A DNA stretch of 64,000 bases from Pseudomonas nitroreducens TX1 (GCF_000313755.1 NZ_AMZB01000115.1:32896-96895); one strand, 5' to 3'. Counted from the first letter of the stretch, positions 33,832 to 42,460 are shown. Notes: generated from the letters alone by a model not told the origin. Program-made: numbers and translations.

Positions 33832-35330
33832 CCGGCTTTCACGTTGATCTGCCCCTGCGTTTCATCGGCCCGCATTACCAGGGCGTGGCGACGCAGCGCG
33901 TGCGCGACATCATCAACCCCGCCGACCTGACCATGGTCGGCCGCATTGCCCTGTGCGATGCGCAGGACGTAGACGCTGCCATCGACGCGGCCAATGCCGC
34001 CCAGCGCGAGTGGAAACGCGTGGACGCGAAGTCCCGCGCGGCGATCCTTCATCAACTGGCGAATACCATCGAGACCGACCAGGCCACCCAGCGCGAAGTG
34101 GCACGGCTGATGACCCTGGAAATGGGCAAACCCTTCCCCGAGGCCATGGGCGAGCTGGCCAACTGCGCGCCGATCTTCCGCTACTACGCCGAAATGGCCC
34201 GCGACGAGGCCGGCAAGGTGGCCGGGACCACGCAGCTCGGTTCGTTCCAGCATGTGCGCTACGAACCCTATGGCGTGAGCGTGCACATCATGCCGTTCAA
34301 CTTCCCCATCCTGCTGATGTGCTGGACCCTGGCGGCCTCGCTGGCCGCCGGCAACGCCTGCATCGTCAAGCCGGCGGAAAGCACCACCTTGTGCACGCTG
34401 AAATTCATGGAGCACTTCAAGGTGCTGCCGACGGGCATGGTCAGTTGCGTGCCGGGCGATGCCAGCACCGCGCAGCGACTGGTGCAGTCCGAGCGTACCC
34501 ACGCCGTGGCCTTCACCGGCAGCGTGGCAGCGGGCAAGGCGGTGGCCGTAGCCTGCGCCGAGCGGATGAAGCCGGCGGTGATCGAGGCCGGCGGCAGCGA
34601 CCCGATGATCATCTCCCGCCACGCGCCGCTGGAAGTGGCGGCGGCCGGCGCGGTGACCGCGGCCTTCCATCTGACGGGGCAGATCTGCACCTCGGCGGAG
34701 CGCTTCTTCGTGGTTGACGAGATTCACGATGAGTTCGTCGCGCGCTTCGCCGAGCGCACCCGCGCACTGCGCATCGGCCATGGGCTGGAACGCTCGGAGA
34801 TCGGCCCGCTGGTCAGCGAAGCGGCCCGCGCCAAGGTGATTCGCCTGGTGGACGACGCCGTGGCCAAGGGCGCCACGCTGGTCTGCGGCGGGCGTATTCC
34901 GCCGCAATTCCCGGTGGGCTGGTACTTTGAGCCGACCATCCTCACCGACGTCACCCCGGCCATGGCGATCTTCCACGAGGAGTGCTTCGGTCCGGTGGCG
35001 GCAATCTGCAAGGTAAAGGATTTCGACGAGGCCGTGCGGCTGGCCAACGATTCACCCTTCGGCCTGGGCGCCTCGCTGTTCTCCACCGACCTGGCCGAGG
35101 CCATGGAAGCGGCGGACCGCCTGGAAGCGGGTATGGTCTGGGTGAACAACCCGCTGATCGATAACGATGCGCTGCCGTTCGGTGGCTGGAAAATGTCCGG
35201 CATGGGCCGCGAACTGGGCCGCCAGGGCCTGGATGCGTTCCGCCGCTCGAAGATGGTGATCATCGACCACCAGCCGCAGATTCATTCCTGGTGGTATCCC
35301 TATAGCGACGAAGTGTTCTACCCGGGCTGA
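33828..35330 (+). CDS. NAD(P)-dependent aldehyde dehydrogenase
   Basis: The 500-residue enzyme has a complete ALDH active site: Asn in 'IMPFNFPIL', general base Glu253 in 'VIEAGGSDPM', nucleophile Cys287 in 'GQICTSAERF', and NAD site 'AFTGSVAAGKAV'. It resembles succinate-semialdehyde or aminoaldehyde dehydrogenases, such as close polyamine pathways. It is the last gene of the importer/glycosyltransferase/cupin/kinase set, and it implies that the pathway passes through an aldehyde made from the imported compound. The transcript probably ends at the small stem-loop just behind it. Confidence 0.92.
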   Translation: MTGFHVDLPLRFIGPHYQGVATQRVRDIINPADLTMVGRIALCDAQDVDAAIDAANAAQREWKRVDAKSRAAILHQLANTIETDQATQREVARLMTLEMGKPFPEAMGELANCAPIFRYYAEMARDEAGKVAGTTQLGSFQHVRYEPYGVSVHIMPFNFPILLMCWTLAASLAAGNACIVKPAESTTLCTLKFMEHFKVLPTGMVSCVPGDASTAQRLVQSERTHAVAFTGSVAAGKAVAVACAERMKPAVIEAGGSDPMIISRHAPLEVAAAGAVTAAFHLTGQICTSAERFFVVDEIHDEFVARFAERTRALRIGHGLERSEIGPLVSEAARAKVIRLVDDAVAKGATLVCGGRIPPQFPVGWYFEPTILTDVTPAMAIFHEECFGPVAAICKVKDFDEAVRLANDSPFGLGASLFSTDLAEAMEAADRLEAGMVWVNNPLIDNDALPFGGWKMSGMGRELGRQGLDAFRRSKMVIIDHQPQIHSWWYPYSDEVFYPG

Positions 35331-35331
35331 T

Positions 35332-35352
35332 CTGATCCTCAATGAGATCAGG
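35332..35352. terminator. Weak bidirectional stem-loop between convergent genes
   Basis: CTGATC and GATCAG pair around an 8-to-9-nt loop in the gap between the aldehyde dehydrogenase stop and the convergent GNAT gene stop. It lacks a T-run; function as a terminator is plausible because of its position only. Confidence 0.3.
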
Positions 35353-35944
35353 CCGTGGCGCGGCCGAGCCTTTGCAGCAGCCGCGCCTTCACCTCGGGCC
35401 ATTCGCTGTCGATGATGCTGAAGCGCACCGAGTTGCGCTTGCGGCCATCGGGCATGATGCGTTCATGCCGGACGATGCCTTCCTGCACTGCGCCCAGGCG
35501 CAGGATGGCGGCGCGGGACTTCTCGTTCAGCTCGTCGGTGGTGAACTGCACGCGCACGCAGTCGAGTGCCTCGAAGGCGTAGGTGAGCAGCAGGAGCTTG
35601 GCCTCGGTGTTGATCGGCGTGCGCTGCGCCGATAGCGCAAGCCAGGTGTGGCCGATCTCCAGCTTGCGGTTGGCGCGGTCGACCTTCCAGAAGCGGGTGC
35701 TGCCGACGATTTTGCCTGTGCGCCGGTCGAGGATGGCAAAGGGCAGGACAGTGCCGTCCTCCTGGCCCTTTTCGGCCTTGGCGATGTAGCTGTCGACGGT
35801 ATCCGGGCCGGGCACCACGGTGACCTTGAGGTTCCACAGCTCGCCGTCGGCGGCGGCATCGAGGAGGGCCTGAGCGTGTTCGGCGCGCAGGGGCAGGAGT
35901 TCGACGTGCTGGCCGGTCAGGTGCGGGCAGGTGAGGGCGGGCAT
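35348..35944 (-). CDS. GNAT family N-acetyltransferase (RimJ/RimL-like)
   Basis: The 198-residue protein of the Acetyltransf_3 group (COG1670) has 'GQHVELLPLRAEHAQALLDAA', 'FAILDRRTGKIVGSTRFWKVDRANRKLEIGHTWL', and the acetyl-CoA region 'INTEAKLLLLTYAFEALDCVRVQFTTDELNEKSRAAILRLGAVQEGIVRHERI'-type helices and strands. It transfers acetyl to an amino group of a protein N-terminus or small molecule; the substrate is not predictable. It is convergent with the aldehyde dehydrogenase gene and probably independent of that operon. Confidence 0.88.
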   Translation of the reverse strand: MPALTCPHLTGQHVELLPLRAEHAQALLDAAADGELWNLKVTVVPGPDTVDSYIAKAEKGQEDGTVLPFAILDRRTGKIVGSTRFWKVDRANRKLEIGHTWLALSAQRTPINTEAKLLLLTYAFEALDCVRVQFTTDELNEKSRAAILRLGAVQEGIVRHERIMPDGRKRNSVRFSIIDSEWPEVKARLLQRLGRATA

Positions 35945-35997
35945 GCTCTTGGGCTCTGGTGGAGTGCGATCACAGGCTACCGGATGCCGTCGTATTT

Positions 35998-36030
35998 CTG
36001 TAGGAGCGGGCCATGAGCGCGATCGCGCGC
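35998..36030. repeat. REP-type repeat
   Basis: CTGTAGGAGCGGGCCATGAG followed by the palindromic core GCGCGATCGCGC (36017-36028) is of the Pseudomonas REP family. A relative lies at 36281-36307 in the same intergenic region. Confidence 0.6.
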
Positions 36031-36148
36031 ATCAGCAGGTGGTGTTTGCCGGAGGGATGGATAGCATCGCTTGGATTTCGCGCACAAGGTCCTCTACTAC
36101 TGGGATAGTCCTGTGCTGGGCCCAGCCCTCTCCCCCCGCCCTGGCTAC

Positions 36149-36255
36149 GCGCCCCGCTCCGAAGGGAGAAGGAGCTGTCCGTGCCGGCTGATGCCATGGA
36201 TTCCTCCTGCACCGACCGGTCCCCTCTCCCTTCAGGGAGAGGGTTAGGGAGAGGG
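36149..36255. repeat. Dispersed intergenic repeat, copy A
   Basis: Two blocks are shared exactly with 42172-42300: a 20-nt block GCGCCCCGCTCCGAAGGGAG (36149-36168) and a 34-nt block beginning CCCTCTCCCTTCAGGGAGAG (36222-36255). The second block contains its own palindrome. Spacing between the blocks differs (53 versus 75 bp) and the intervening sequence is not conserved. This is a non-coding dispersed repeat. The whole gap 35945-36334 contains no gene. Confidence 0.65.
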
Positions 36256-36280
36256 AAGTGCAAGGCACTTACTACCTGCG

Positions 36281-36307
36281 TAGGAGCGGACTTCGTCCGC
36301 GATCGGG
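36281..36307. repeat. REP-type repeat
   Basis: TAGGAGCGGACTTCGTCCGC followed by GATCGGG is a typical Pseudomonas REP. Its core GCGGAC-TTC-GTCCGC (36286-36300) forms a stable hairpin 28 bp beyond the stop of the PL7 lyase gene on the minus strand, where it could protect mRNA ends. Confidence 0.65.
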
Positions 36308-36334
36308 TCGGACGTGCGCCGGGGTTACCTGTTC

Positions 36335-37009
36335 TCACGCATGCCTGATCTGCAGGTCCTTGATCACGCACACGGAAGCATCGGTGGCGAGCGTCGTCGC
36401 ACTGAAGTCGATCTGGTTGTAGACCCCGCCATGGAAATCGAAGATCCGTGCCGCCCAACTGGCATCCAGGGTCATGGGCGCCACGTTGGAGGTGCGTCCG
36501 TTGCAGCTGGCCTGGACCGTCAGCGTCAGGTTGGACGTGGCGCGGACCAGAATGTCGAAATCCGCCCCCAGGGGCACGCTGTCCAGCACCGTGCTGTTCA
36601 CCGGCGTCTCCTGGTTGAAGCTCTGGCGAAAGCCCATGGTCAGCTTGCCTTTCTGCCAGAACACCTTGAGCAATGGGCTGTCATCGTCCTTCACATGCAT
36701 CTGTGCGATCACCACCTTTTGCGCCGAGTTGACCTGGGTGACGGCCATCCGCTGGCGGTTGACGTGCTCGGTGGCGCTGCTCAGCGCCCAGTAGATGGGC
36801 TCCTTCCACTCGCAGCGGGTGCGGTGCACGCTCTTGCTGGCTGCGCCCAGGGTCGGTGCGGTGAGGCGCAGGCTGCCGTCGGGCAAGCGCGTCACCAGTT
36901 CGGGGTATTGCTCCAGCGCTTGCGGGCCGGGCAGCTCGATGGCCAGGGTGTCGGTGGGCGTCTTGCCAACGGGCAGGGCGATGTTCAGGTTGTCGATGTT
37001 CACGGTCAT
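36335..37009 (-). CDS. Polysaccharide lyase family 7 protein (alginate lyase-like)
   Basis: The 224-residue protein has the PL7 beta-jelly-roll pattern: 'SVHRTRCEWKE' at the R(S/T)E(L) position, 'VVIAQMHVKDDDSPLLKV' at the QIH motif (here QMH), and 'FDFHGGVYNQIDFSA' at the YxKxGxYNQ motif. These hold the catalytic Arg, Gln, His and Tyr. PL7 enzymes cleave alginate or related polyuronates. There is no signal peptide from the preferred start (ATG 37009, GGAG 8-10 nt before it); an upstream in-frame ATG at 37069 adds 20 polar residues, also not a signal. The QMH and Arg-Cys-Glu variants may reflect altered specificity. Confidence 0.8.
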   Translation of the reverse strand: MTVNIDNLNIALPVGKTPTDTLAIELPGPQALEQYPELVTRLPDGSLRLTAPTLGAASKSVHRTRCEWKEPIYWALSSATEHVNRQRMAVTQVNSAQKVVIAQMHVKDDDSPLLKVFWQKGKLTMGFRQSFNQETPVNSTVLDSVPLGADFDILVRATSNLTLTVQASCNGRTSNVAPMTLDASWAARIFDFHGGVYNQIDFSATTLATDASVCVIKDLQIRHA

Positions 37010-37120
37010 ACCAGGCACTCCTGCTGCGGTGGGGGTGCTGGTTTTGACCGGGCAGGGTTTCACCGCCATCGAAATTTCGGCTGAGCGGTCATGGTCGCCG
37101 CACTTGCAGGGAGCATCGTT

Positions 37121-37210
37121 GCAGGAGCGAGGGGACGCCCAGTCTTGCTCGCGAACAGTTTTCCCCGCACCAGCGCTGCCAGGCGGTTCGCGAGCAAGCT
37201 CGCTCCTACA
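37121..37210. repeat. Inverted pair of REP elements
   Basis: GCAGGAGCGA...TTGCTCGCGAAC (37121-37156) and GTTCGCGAGCAAGCTCGCTC...CTACA (37186-37210) are oppositely oriented REP units forming a BIME-like palindrome. It lies in the gap between the PL7 gene start and the CapA-like gene stop. Confidence 0.7.
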
Positions 37211-37236
37211 AAGGTGTGGCAGCGCTTGGCGCCTGA

Positions 37237-38559
37237 TCAGAGGCGGACGCGCGCCACCGGGCCGTCCATGGACAGTTGCGTCCCGTAGGGCTCGGAGAGC
37301 GCGGCGAAGCGCTGCAGGATCGCCTGTGCATGCTCGCCCTCGGCCAGGCGCGGGCGGCCACGGCGGTGCACCGCTTCGCCCAGGCCCAGGCTCACCGGGT
37401 GCAGTTCGATTCCGGTGAGGCGGCGGCCGTCGAACTGGCAGACCGGCACCAGGCTCTCCCAGAAGCGCGCATCGGAGGGGAAGCTGCGGGTGTCGTTCTG
37501 GGTGCGCTGCAGGAACACCTTCGACGGCGTCTGGTTGCGGTCCACGCGAAATTGCTCATAGCTGTCCACCGGCAGGCGTTCCACCAGCTCGTTCTGGCCG
37601 ATGAAGTTGCCCAGGCTGTAGAAGATCGGTTTGCCGTTGTAGATCTCCATGCCGCGCAGCAGGTGCGGGCCGTGGCCGACCACGATGTCGACGCCGGCAT
37701 CGATCATGCGCCGCGCCACCGGCTGGATGAATTCGGCGGCCACTTCCAGGTTCCATTCCCCGGTCGCATCGTGGCCCAGCTCATGGGCATGGATGCTCAG
37801 CACCACCACGTCGGACAGCGTCCGCGCTTCCTCGACCCAGCGCAGGATGTCGTCCATGTCCTTCTTGCGCGGCAGGGTGCGCAGGCGCGAGGACTCGCCC
37901 TGGCGGAACAGCAGCGGGGTGAAGGGGCCGAACACCGCCAGCGACGGGTCGGGGATCGGATGGGCGAAGCCCAGGTCGACCGCGCCCTGGTAGAGGCGGT
38001 CCAAGCCGAGGCTGGCGATGATGCCGCGCATGGCTTCCATCTGTGCGCCGTCGAGCTGGTGCACGGTGTCGTAGCGCAGCGGATTCAGGCCGGGGCGGCC
38101 GGGCATGTCGCGGGTCTGCTCGCTGGCTTCCTGACCCTTGCCGAAGGTGGAGGTGCAGGCCAGCAGCGAGACGGTGCCCGCGGGCTTGGTGCAGTACACC
38201 GGGCGGCGGGCTTCCTCGAGGTTGCGGCCGGTGCCGGCGTACAGCAGTTCGCGTTTGTCCAGTTGGGCGTGGGCAGCATGCAGGCCGGAGATGCCGTAGT
38301 CGAGGCTGTGGTTGTTGGCCGTGGAGAACAGGTCGAAGCCGCCGTCCACCAGTTCGTCGAGCACCCAGGACGGCGCGCCGAAGTGCGAGCCGCCGCTTTC
38401 CAGCACGGCGTCGCCCTGGAAGTCGTTGGGCAGCACTTCCAGGTTGGTGAAGCTGACGTCGGCGCCGCGCAGCAGGTCGAACAGCGGGCGCAGGGTTTCG
38501 TCTTCGCGGCTGTTCAGGCGGCGCTGCAGGATGCTGTCGCCGGTCAACGCAATCTTCAT
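37237..38559 (-). CDS. CapA-like metallophosphatase-fold protein
   Basis: The 440-residue protein of the PGA_cap/CapA family has 'ALTGDSILQRR', 'VSFTNLEVLPNDF', 'DLFSTANNHSLDYGISGL', 'VVLSIHAHELGHD' and 'VDIVVGHGPHLLRGMEIYNGKPIFYSLGNFIGQNE', which hold the Asp, Asn and His metal ligands of the calcineurin-like fold. CapA/PgsA acts in poly-gamma-glutamate capsule formation, but stand-alone family members without pgsBC, as here, have unknown roles. No signal peptide is seen, so it is probably cytosolic. ATG 38559 follows GAGGTGG closely; the open frame extends 36 codons upstream without a ribosome site. Confidence 0.87.
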   Translation of the reverse strand: MKIALTGDSILQRRLNSREDETLRPLFDLLRGADVSFTNLEVLPNDFQGDAVLESGGSHFGAPSWVLDELVDGGFDLFSTANNHSLDYGISGLHAAHAQLDKRELLYAGTGRNLEEARRPVYCTKPAGTVSLLACTSTFGKGQEASEQTRDMPGRPGLNPLRYDTVHQLDGAQMEAMRGIIASLGLDRLYQGAVDLGFAHPIPDPSLAVFGPFTPLLFRQGESSRLRTLPRKKDMDDILRWVEEARTLSDVVVLSIHAHELGHDATGEWNLEVAAEFIQPVARRMIDAGVDIVVGHGPHLLRGMEIYNGKPIFYSLGNFIGQNELVERLPVDSYEQFRVDRNQTPSKVFLQRTQNDTRSFPSDARFWESLVPVCQFDGRRLTGIELHPVSLGLGEAVHRRGRPRLAEGEHAQAILQRFAALSEPYGTQLSMDGPVARVRL

Positions 38560-38832
38560 GGTCCACCTCATCGTTGGGGAGTCGCTGATGGCGGCGGACT
38601 TTAGGGCAATGCGCGGCGGCGGTCGGCTGAATCCTGGGTATTGCAATAGCCGTCGGTTATCACCCACGGGCAGTACCCCGGTGGCGCTTCCATTCTGGCT
38701 ATGGGCATCACTTTTTTTCAGAAGTCAGCGTTGTGACAGCGCTCTTACCATGCCACCGCCTCCCGGCCCTCGAGCCGCGGAGCAGGGGTGGCACGGCTTG
38801 CCGTGACCAGCACGATCCAGGCGGAGAGCAGC

Positions 38833-40686
38833 ATGAGAAAAACAATAACCGGCGCCGCAGGCTTCAGGCCGCACGCGCTGGCGCTGGCGACCAGCATGGC
38901 CCTTGGCGGGGCATCTTCGGCTCAGGCAGTGAGCTTCAACGTGGGGGAAATCGAGGGTCGCTTCGACTCGACCCTGTCCATCGGCGCGAGCTGGGCAATG
39001 GACAGCCCGGACAAGAAGTTCATCGGCACCCGCAACGGCGGCACGGCGTCCAGCCAGACCTCCGATGACGGCCGACTGAACTTCAAGAAGGGCGAGACCT
39101 TCTCCAAGATCTTCAAGGGGCTGCATGACCTGGAGCTGAAATATGGCGACAGCGGCCTGTTCCTGCGTGGCAAGTACTGGTACGACTTCGAACTGAAGGA
39201 CGAGCACCGCCCCCTCTACGACATCGACGACAGCGGTCGCGATACCGCTGCCCAGTCCTCCGGTGCCGAGCTGCTCGATGCGTTCCTCTACCACAATTAC
39301 AACATCCGCGACCTGCCGGGCACCGTGCGCCTGGGGCGCCAGGTGGTGAGCTGGGGCGAGAGCACCTTCATCCAGAACGGCATCAACTCGATCAACCCGG
39401 CGGACGTTGCCGCGCTGCGCCGCCCCGGTTCCGAGGTGAAGGAAGCGCTGATCCCGGTGAGCATGCTGTATTTCAACCAGGGGCTCACCGATACCCTGTC
39501 CATGGAAGCCTTCTACCAGCTGGAGTGGGAGAAGACCGTGCCGGACAACTGCGGCACCTTCTTCGGCAGCGACGTGGCCGCCAAGGGCTGCGACATCAAC
39601 ATGGCGGTGAACGGCAGCGACTTCGACCGCGACATCGACGGCACCGGCATCAAGGGCGGCTACGGCTACGTGCCACGCACCAAGGACCACGACGCCCGCG
39701 ACGGCGGCCAGTTCGGCGTGGCGCTGCGCTGGATGGTTAACGACACCGAGTTCTCCGCCTACGCGATGAACTACCACAGCCGCACGCCGACCAGTAACTG
39801 GGTGGTGGGCAAGGGCGCGCTTGCCGACCCGGTGGGCGGCCTGATCGGGCAGGGCGGTGTGAGCACCGCGCGCTGGTACCTGGACTACCCCGAGGACATC
39901 CGCCTCTACGGCCTGGGCTTCAACACCACCTGGGGCAGCACCGCGGTGCAGGGCGAGATCAGCTACCGGCCGAACATGCCCCTGGGCATCAACTCCAGCG
40001 ACGTTTCCGGCGCCGCTACGCTCGGCTCCGCAGCGACCAGCCCGCTGGTCAACGGCGGCCTGCCGATCTTCTCCAGCGGCTGGGCGGATTCGAGCTACGG
40101 CTCGCTGATCCAGGGCTACAAGCGCATGCCCTATACCCAGGCGCAGATGACCTTCACCAACACTTTCGACCAGATTCCGGTGATCGCCGCCGAACGCCTG
40201 ACCCTGGTCGGCGAGATCGGCTTCGGCCATATCGGCGACCTGGGTTCCACCGATGGCTCGGACCTGCGCTTCGGCCGCAGCAGCGTGTACGGCAACGGCG
40301 AGCTGGCCAGCGCTGGCAGCTCGGCGCTGCTGGGGCTGTCGGGCAACGCAATCTGCCAGAAGGTGGTCAACACCGCCAACCCTGGCCAGTGCGACGACAA
40401 GGGCTTCTACACCCAGAACTCCTGGGGTTACCGGGTACGCGCGGGGCTGGAATACAACGACCTGATCGGCGGTGTCTCGCTGCGCCCGAACCTGGCCTTC
40501 TCCCACGACGTGGAAGGCTACGGCCCGACCTTCAACGAGGGCGACAAGTCGGTCAGCGTCGGCGTCGATGCCGAGTACCTGAGCCGCTACACCGCCAGTA
40601 TCAGTTACACCGATTACTTCGGCGGCGATTACAACGTCAACACCGACCGCGACTTCCTCGCCGTCAGCCTGGGCGTCAGCTTCTGA
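38833..40686 (+). CDS. DUF1302 outer-membrane protein
   Basis: The 617-residue protein has a Sec signal peptide (cleavage after SSAQA, residue about 32) and the DUF1302 sequence signature. The start of the mature chain is 'VSFNVGEIEGRFDSTLSIGASW', followed by 'VRLGRQVVSWGESTFIQNGINSINP', many alternating beta strands, and a C-terminal 'RDFLAVSLGVSF' ending in Phe, as expected of outer-membrane beta barrels. It forms an operon with the DUF1329 gene downstream. Such pairs are linked to handling of hydrophobic or sterol-like compounds and to surface lipids, but their transport role is not defined. GGAGAGC precedes ATG 38833. Confidence 0.88.
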   Translation: MRKTITGAAGFRPHALALATSMALGGASSAQAVSFNVGEIEGRFDSTLSIGASWAMDSPDKKFIGTRNGGTASSQTSDDGRLNFKKGETFSKIFKGLHDLELKYGDSGLFLRGKYWYDFELKDEHRPLYDIDDSGRDTAAQSSGAELLDAFLYHNYNIRDLPGTVRLGRQVVSWGESTFIQNGINSINPADVAALRRPGSEVKEALIPVSMLYFNQGLTDTLSMEAFYQLEWEKTVPDNCGTFFGSDVAAKGCDINMAVNGSDFDRDIDGTGIKGGYGYVPRTKDHDARDGGQFGVALRWMVNDTEFSAYAMNYHSRTPTSNWVVGKGALADPVGGLIGQGGVSTARWYLDYPEDIRLYGLGFNTTWGSTAVQGEISYRPNMPLGINSSDVSGAATLGSAATSPLVNGGLPIFSSGWADSSYGSLIQGYKRMPYTQAQMTFTNTFDQIPVIAAERLTLVGEIGFGHIGDLGSTDGSDLRFGRSSVYGNGELASAGSSALLGLSGNAICQKVVNTANPGQCDDKGFYTQNSWGYRVRAGLEYNDLIGGVSLRPNLAFSHDVEGYGPTFNEGDKSVSVGVDAEYLSRYTASISYTDYFGGDYNVNTDRDFLAVSLGVSF

Positions 40687-40712
40687 TGCCTATCCGTCCC
40701 AGAGGTACAAGC

Positions 40713-42071
40713 ATGAACAACACGCAATGGTTGCAGGCGGGCTGCCTGACGCTCAGCCTGCTCGCCGGGCAGGTCATGGCCGCGGTCGGTGCCGACCAGG
40801 CCGCGCGCCTGGGCAATGAACTCACGCCCATCGGCGCGGAAAAGGCAGGCAACGCCGACGGCAGCATCCCGGCCTGGACCGGTGGCCTGGCGCCGAACGC
40901 CGGCAAGGTCGATGCCGGTGGTTTCCTCGCCGATCCGTACGCGGCCGACAAACCGCTGTTCACCATCACCGCGCAGAATGCCAGCCAGTACCAGGACAAG
41001 CTGACGCCGGGCCAGCTGGCAATGTTCCAGCGCTTCCCCGAGACGTACCGCATCCCCGTCTACCCGAGCCACCGCAGCGCCAGCTACCCGCAGGCGGTGA
41101 TCGACGCGGCGAAGAAGAATGCCACCGCCACCTCGCTGGCCGAGGGCGGCAACGGGCTGAACAATTTCAGCATGACCGTGCCGTTCCCGATCCCGCAGAA
41201 CGGCCTGGAAGTCATCTGGAACCATGTCACCCGCTACCGTGGCAACGCGATGCTGCGCACCACCGCGCAAATGAACCCCCAAGCCAACGGTGCCTACACC
41301 ATCAGCTACATGAAGGAGCAGTTCGCCTTCCCGTTCGGGCTCAAGGACTACGACCCGGCGAAAATGGACAACATCCTCTACTACTTCCGCCAGGAGATTC
41401 TTTCGCCGCCGCGCCGGGCGGGCAGCGTGATGCTCGTGCTGGAGACCATCGACCAGGTCAAGGAACCGCGCATGGCATGGATGTACAACGCCGGCCAGCG
41501 CCGCGTGCGCCGCGCCCCGCAGGTGGGCTACGACAGCCCCGGCGCGGAAGGCATGCGTACCTACGACGACTTCGACATGTTCAACGGCGCGCCGGATCGC
41601 TACGACTGGAAACTGGTGGGCAAGCAGGAGCTGTACATCCCGTACAACAGCTTCGCGCTCGACTCGCCAACGTTGAAATACGACGACATCGTCAAGCCTG
41701 GCCACCTGAATCCGGATCACACCCGCTACGAGCTGCACCGGGTGTGGCACGTAGTGGCGACCCTGAAGCCGGGCCAGCGCCACATCTACAGCAAGCGTGA
41801 CCTGTACATCGACGAGGACAGCTGGCAGATCGCCGAGGCCGACGCCTACGACGGTCGCGGCAACCTCTGGCGCGTGTCCGAGGGCCATGCACGGCCGTTC
41901 TACGACCAGCAGTTCACCTGGCTGACGGCGGAGACGCACTATGACGTGCTGTCCGGCCGCTACACGGTATCCGGCCTGCGCAACGAGGAGAAGAGCAGCT
42001 ACGACTTCGCCGTGCAGTCGAGCAGCAATGACTTCACCCCCAACGCCTTGCGCGCCACGGGCATCCGCTGA
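40713..42071 (+). CDS. DUF1329 periplasmic protein (LolA/LolB-like fold)
   Basis: The 452-residue protein has a Sec signal peptide (cleavage after VMA, residue about 23) and DUF1329 motifs: 'ARLGNELTPIGAEKAGNADGSIPAWTGGL', 'PFPIPQNGLEVIWNHVTRYRG', 'RRVRRAPQVGYDSPGAEGMRTYDDFDMFNGAPDRYDW', 'YELHRVWHVVATLKPGQRHIYSKRDLYIDEDSWQI'. The fold is that of lipoprotein/lipid carriers, and it works with the DUF1302 barrel. The start ATG 40713 follows AGAGG; the frame is open upstream within the DUF1302 gene, but that part is antisense-like Arg-rich text. A strong terminator follows. Confidence 0.9.
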   Translation: MNNTQWLQAGCLTLSLLAGQVMAAVGADQAARLGNELTPIGAEKAGNADGSIPAWTGGLAPNAGKVDAGGFLADPYAADKPLFTITAQNASQYQDKLTPGQLAMFQRFPETYRIPVYPSHRSASYPQAVIDAAKKNATATSLAEGGNGLNNFSMTVPFPIPQNGLEVIWNHVTRYRGNAMLRTTAQMNPQANGAYTISYMKEQFAFPFGLKDYDPAKMDNILYYFRQEILSPPRRAGSVMLVLETIDQVKEPRMAWMYNAGQRRVRRAPQVGYDSPGAEGMRTYDDFDMFNGAPDRYDWKLVGKQELYIPYNSFALDSPTLKYDDIVKPGHLNPDHTRYELHRVWHVVATLKPGQRHIYSKRDLYIDEDSWQIAEADAYDGRGNLWRVSEGHARPFYDQQFTWLTAETHYDVLSGRYTVSGLRNEEKSSYDFAVQSSSNDFTPNALRATGIR

Positions 42072-42115
42072 CGGCGGGCTCTATTGGCACTCCCCGGCGC
42101 TCCTTGTGTTCATTC

Positions 42116-42138
42116 AGCGGCCTTCGGGCCGCTTTTTT
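42116..42138 (+). terminator. Rho-independent terminator of the DUF1302/DUF1329 operon
   Basis: AGCGGCC-TTCG-GGCCGCT (42116-42133) with a stable UUCG tetraloop is followed by six T. It lies 44 bp after the DUF1329 stop. Confidence 0.88.
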
Positions 42139-42171
42139 CGCCTTTTACACCTTCTCTCCAGCCATGGCTGC

Positions 42172-42300
42172 GCGCCCCGCTCCGAAGGGAGTGGGAGCCA
42201 TTCGGCGTGCTCTGATGCTCCGAGCTGACCAGCCGGCTTTGAAGTCGGCCCAGGCTGAGGACAGCTCCCTCTCCCTTCAGGGAGAGGGTTAGGGAGAGGG
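42172..42300. repeat. Dispersed intergenic repeat, copy B
   Basis: It shares the 20-nt block (42172-42191) and the 34-nt palindromic block (42267-42300) with 36149-36255, and lies just downstream of the DUF1329 terminator. A partial REP-like sequence, ATTCGCGAGCTCGCTCCCAC, follows around 42324-42343. Confidence 0.65.
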
Positions 42301-42460
42301 CGGGCCAGCGTTCTTCCAGATCATTCGCGAGCTCGCTCCCACAAAATAACGTTCGATGCGACCGGACAGTCCGCTCCCGTTTACCAACCGTTACTCACGC
42401 CGGCCCCGATTTTGCTTTATGGTCCGAGCTGTTACCGATCCCCGAGCCGACGACCACTCC

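Noticed and set aside
40389..40712. Upstream extension of the DUF1329 frame
   Set aside because: It lies inside the DUF1302 gene in another frame and is Arg-rich. A signal peptide and ribosome site begin exactly at 40713.
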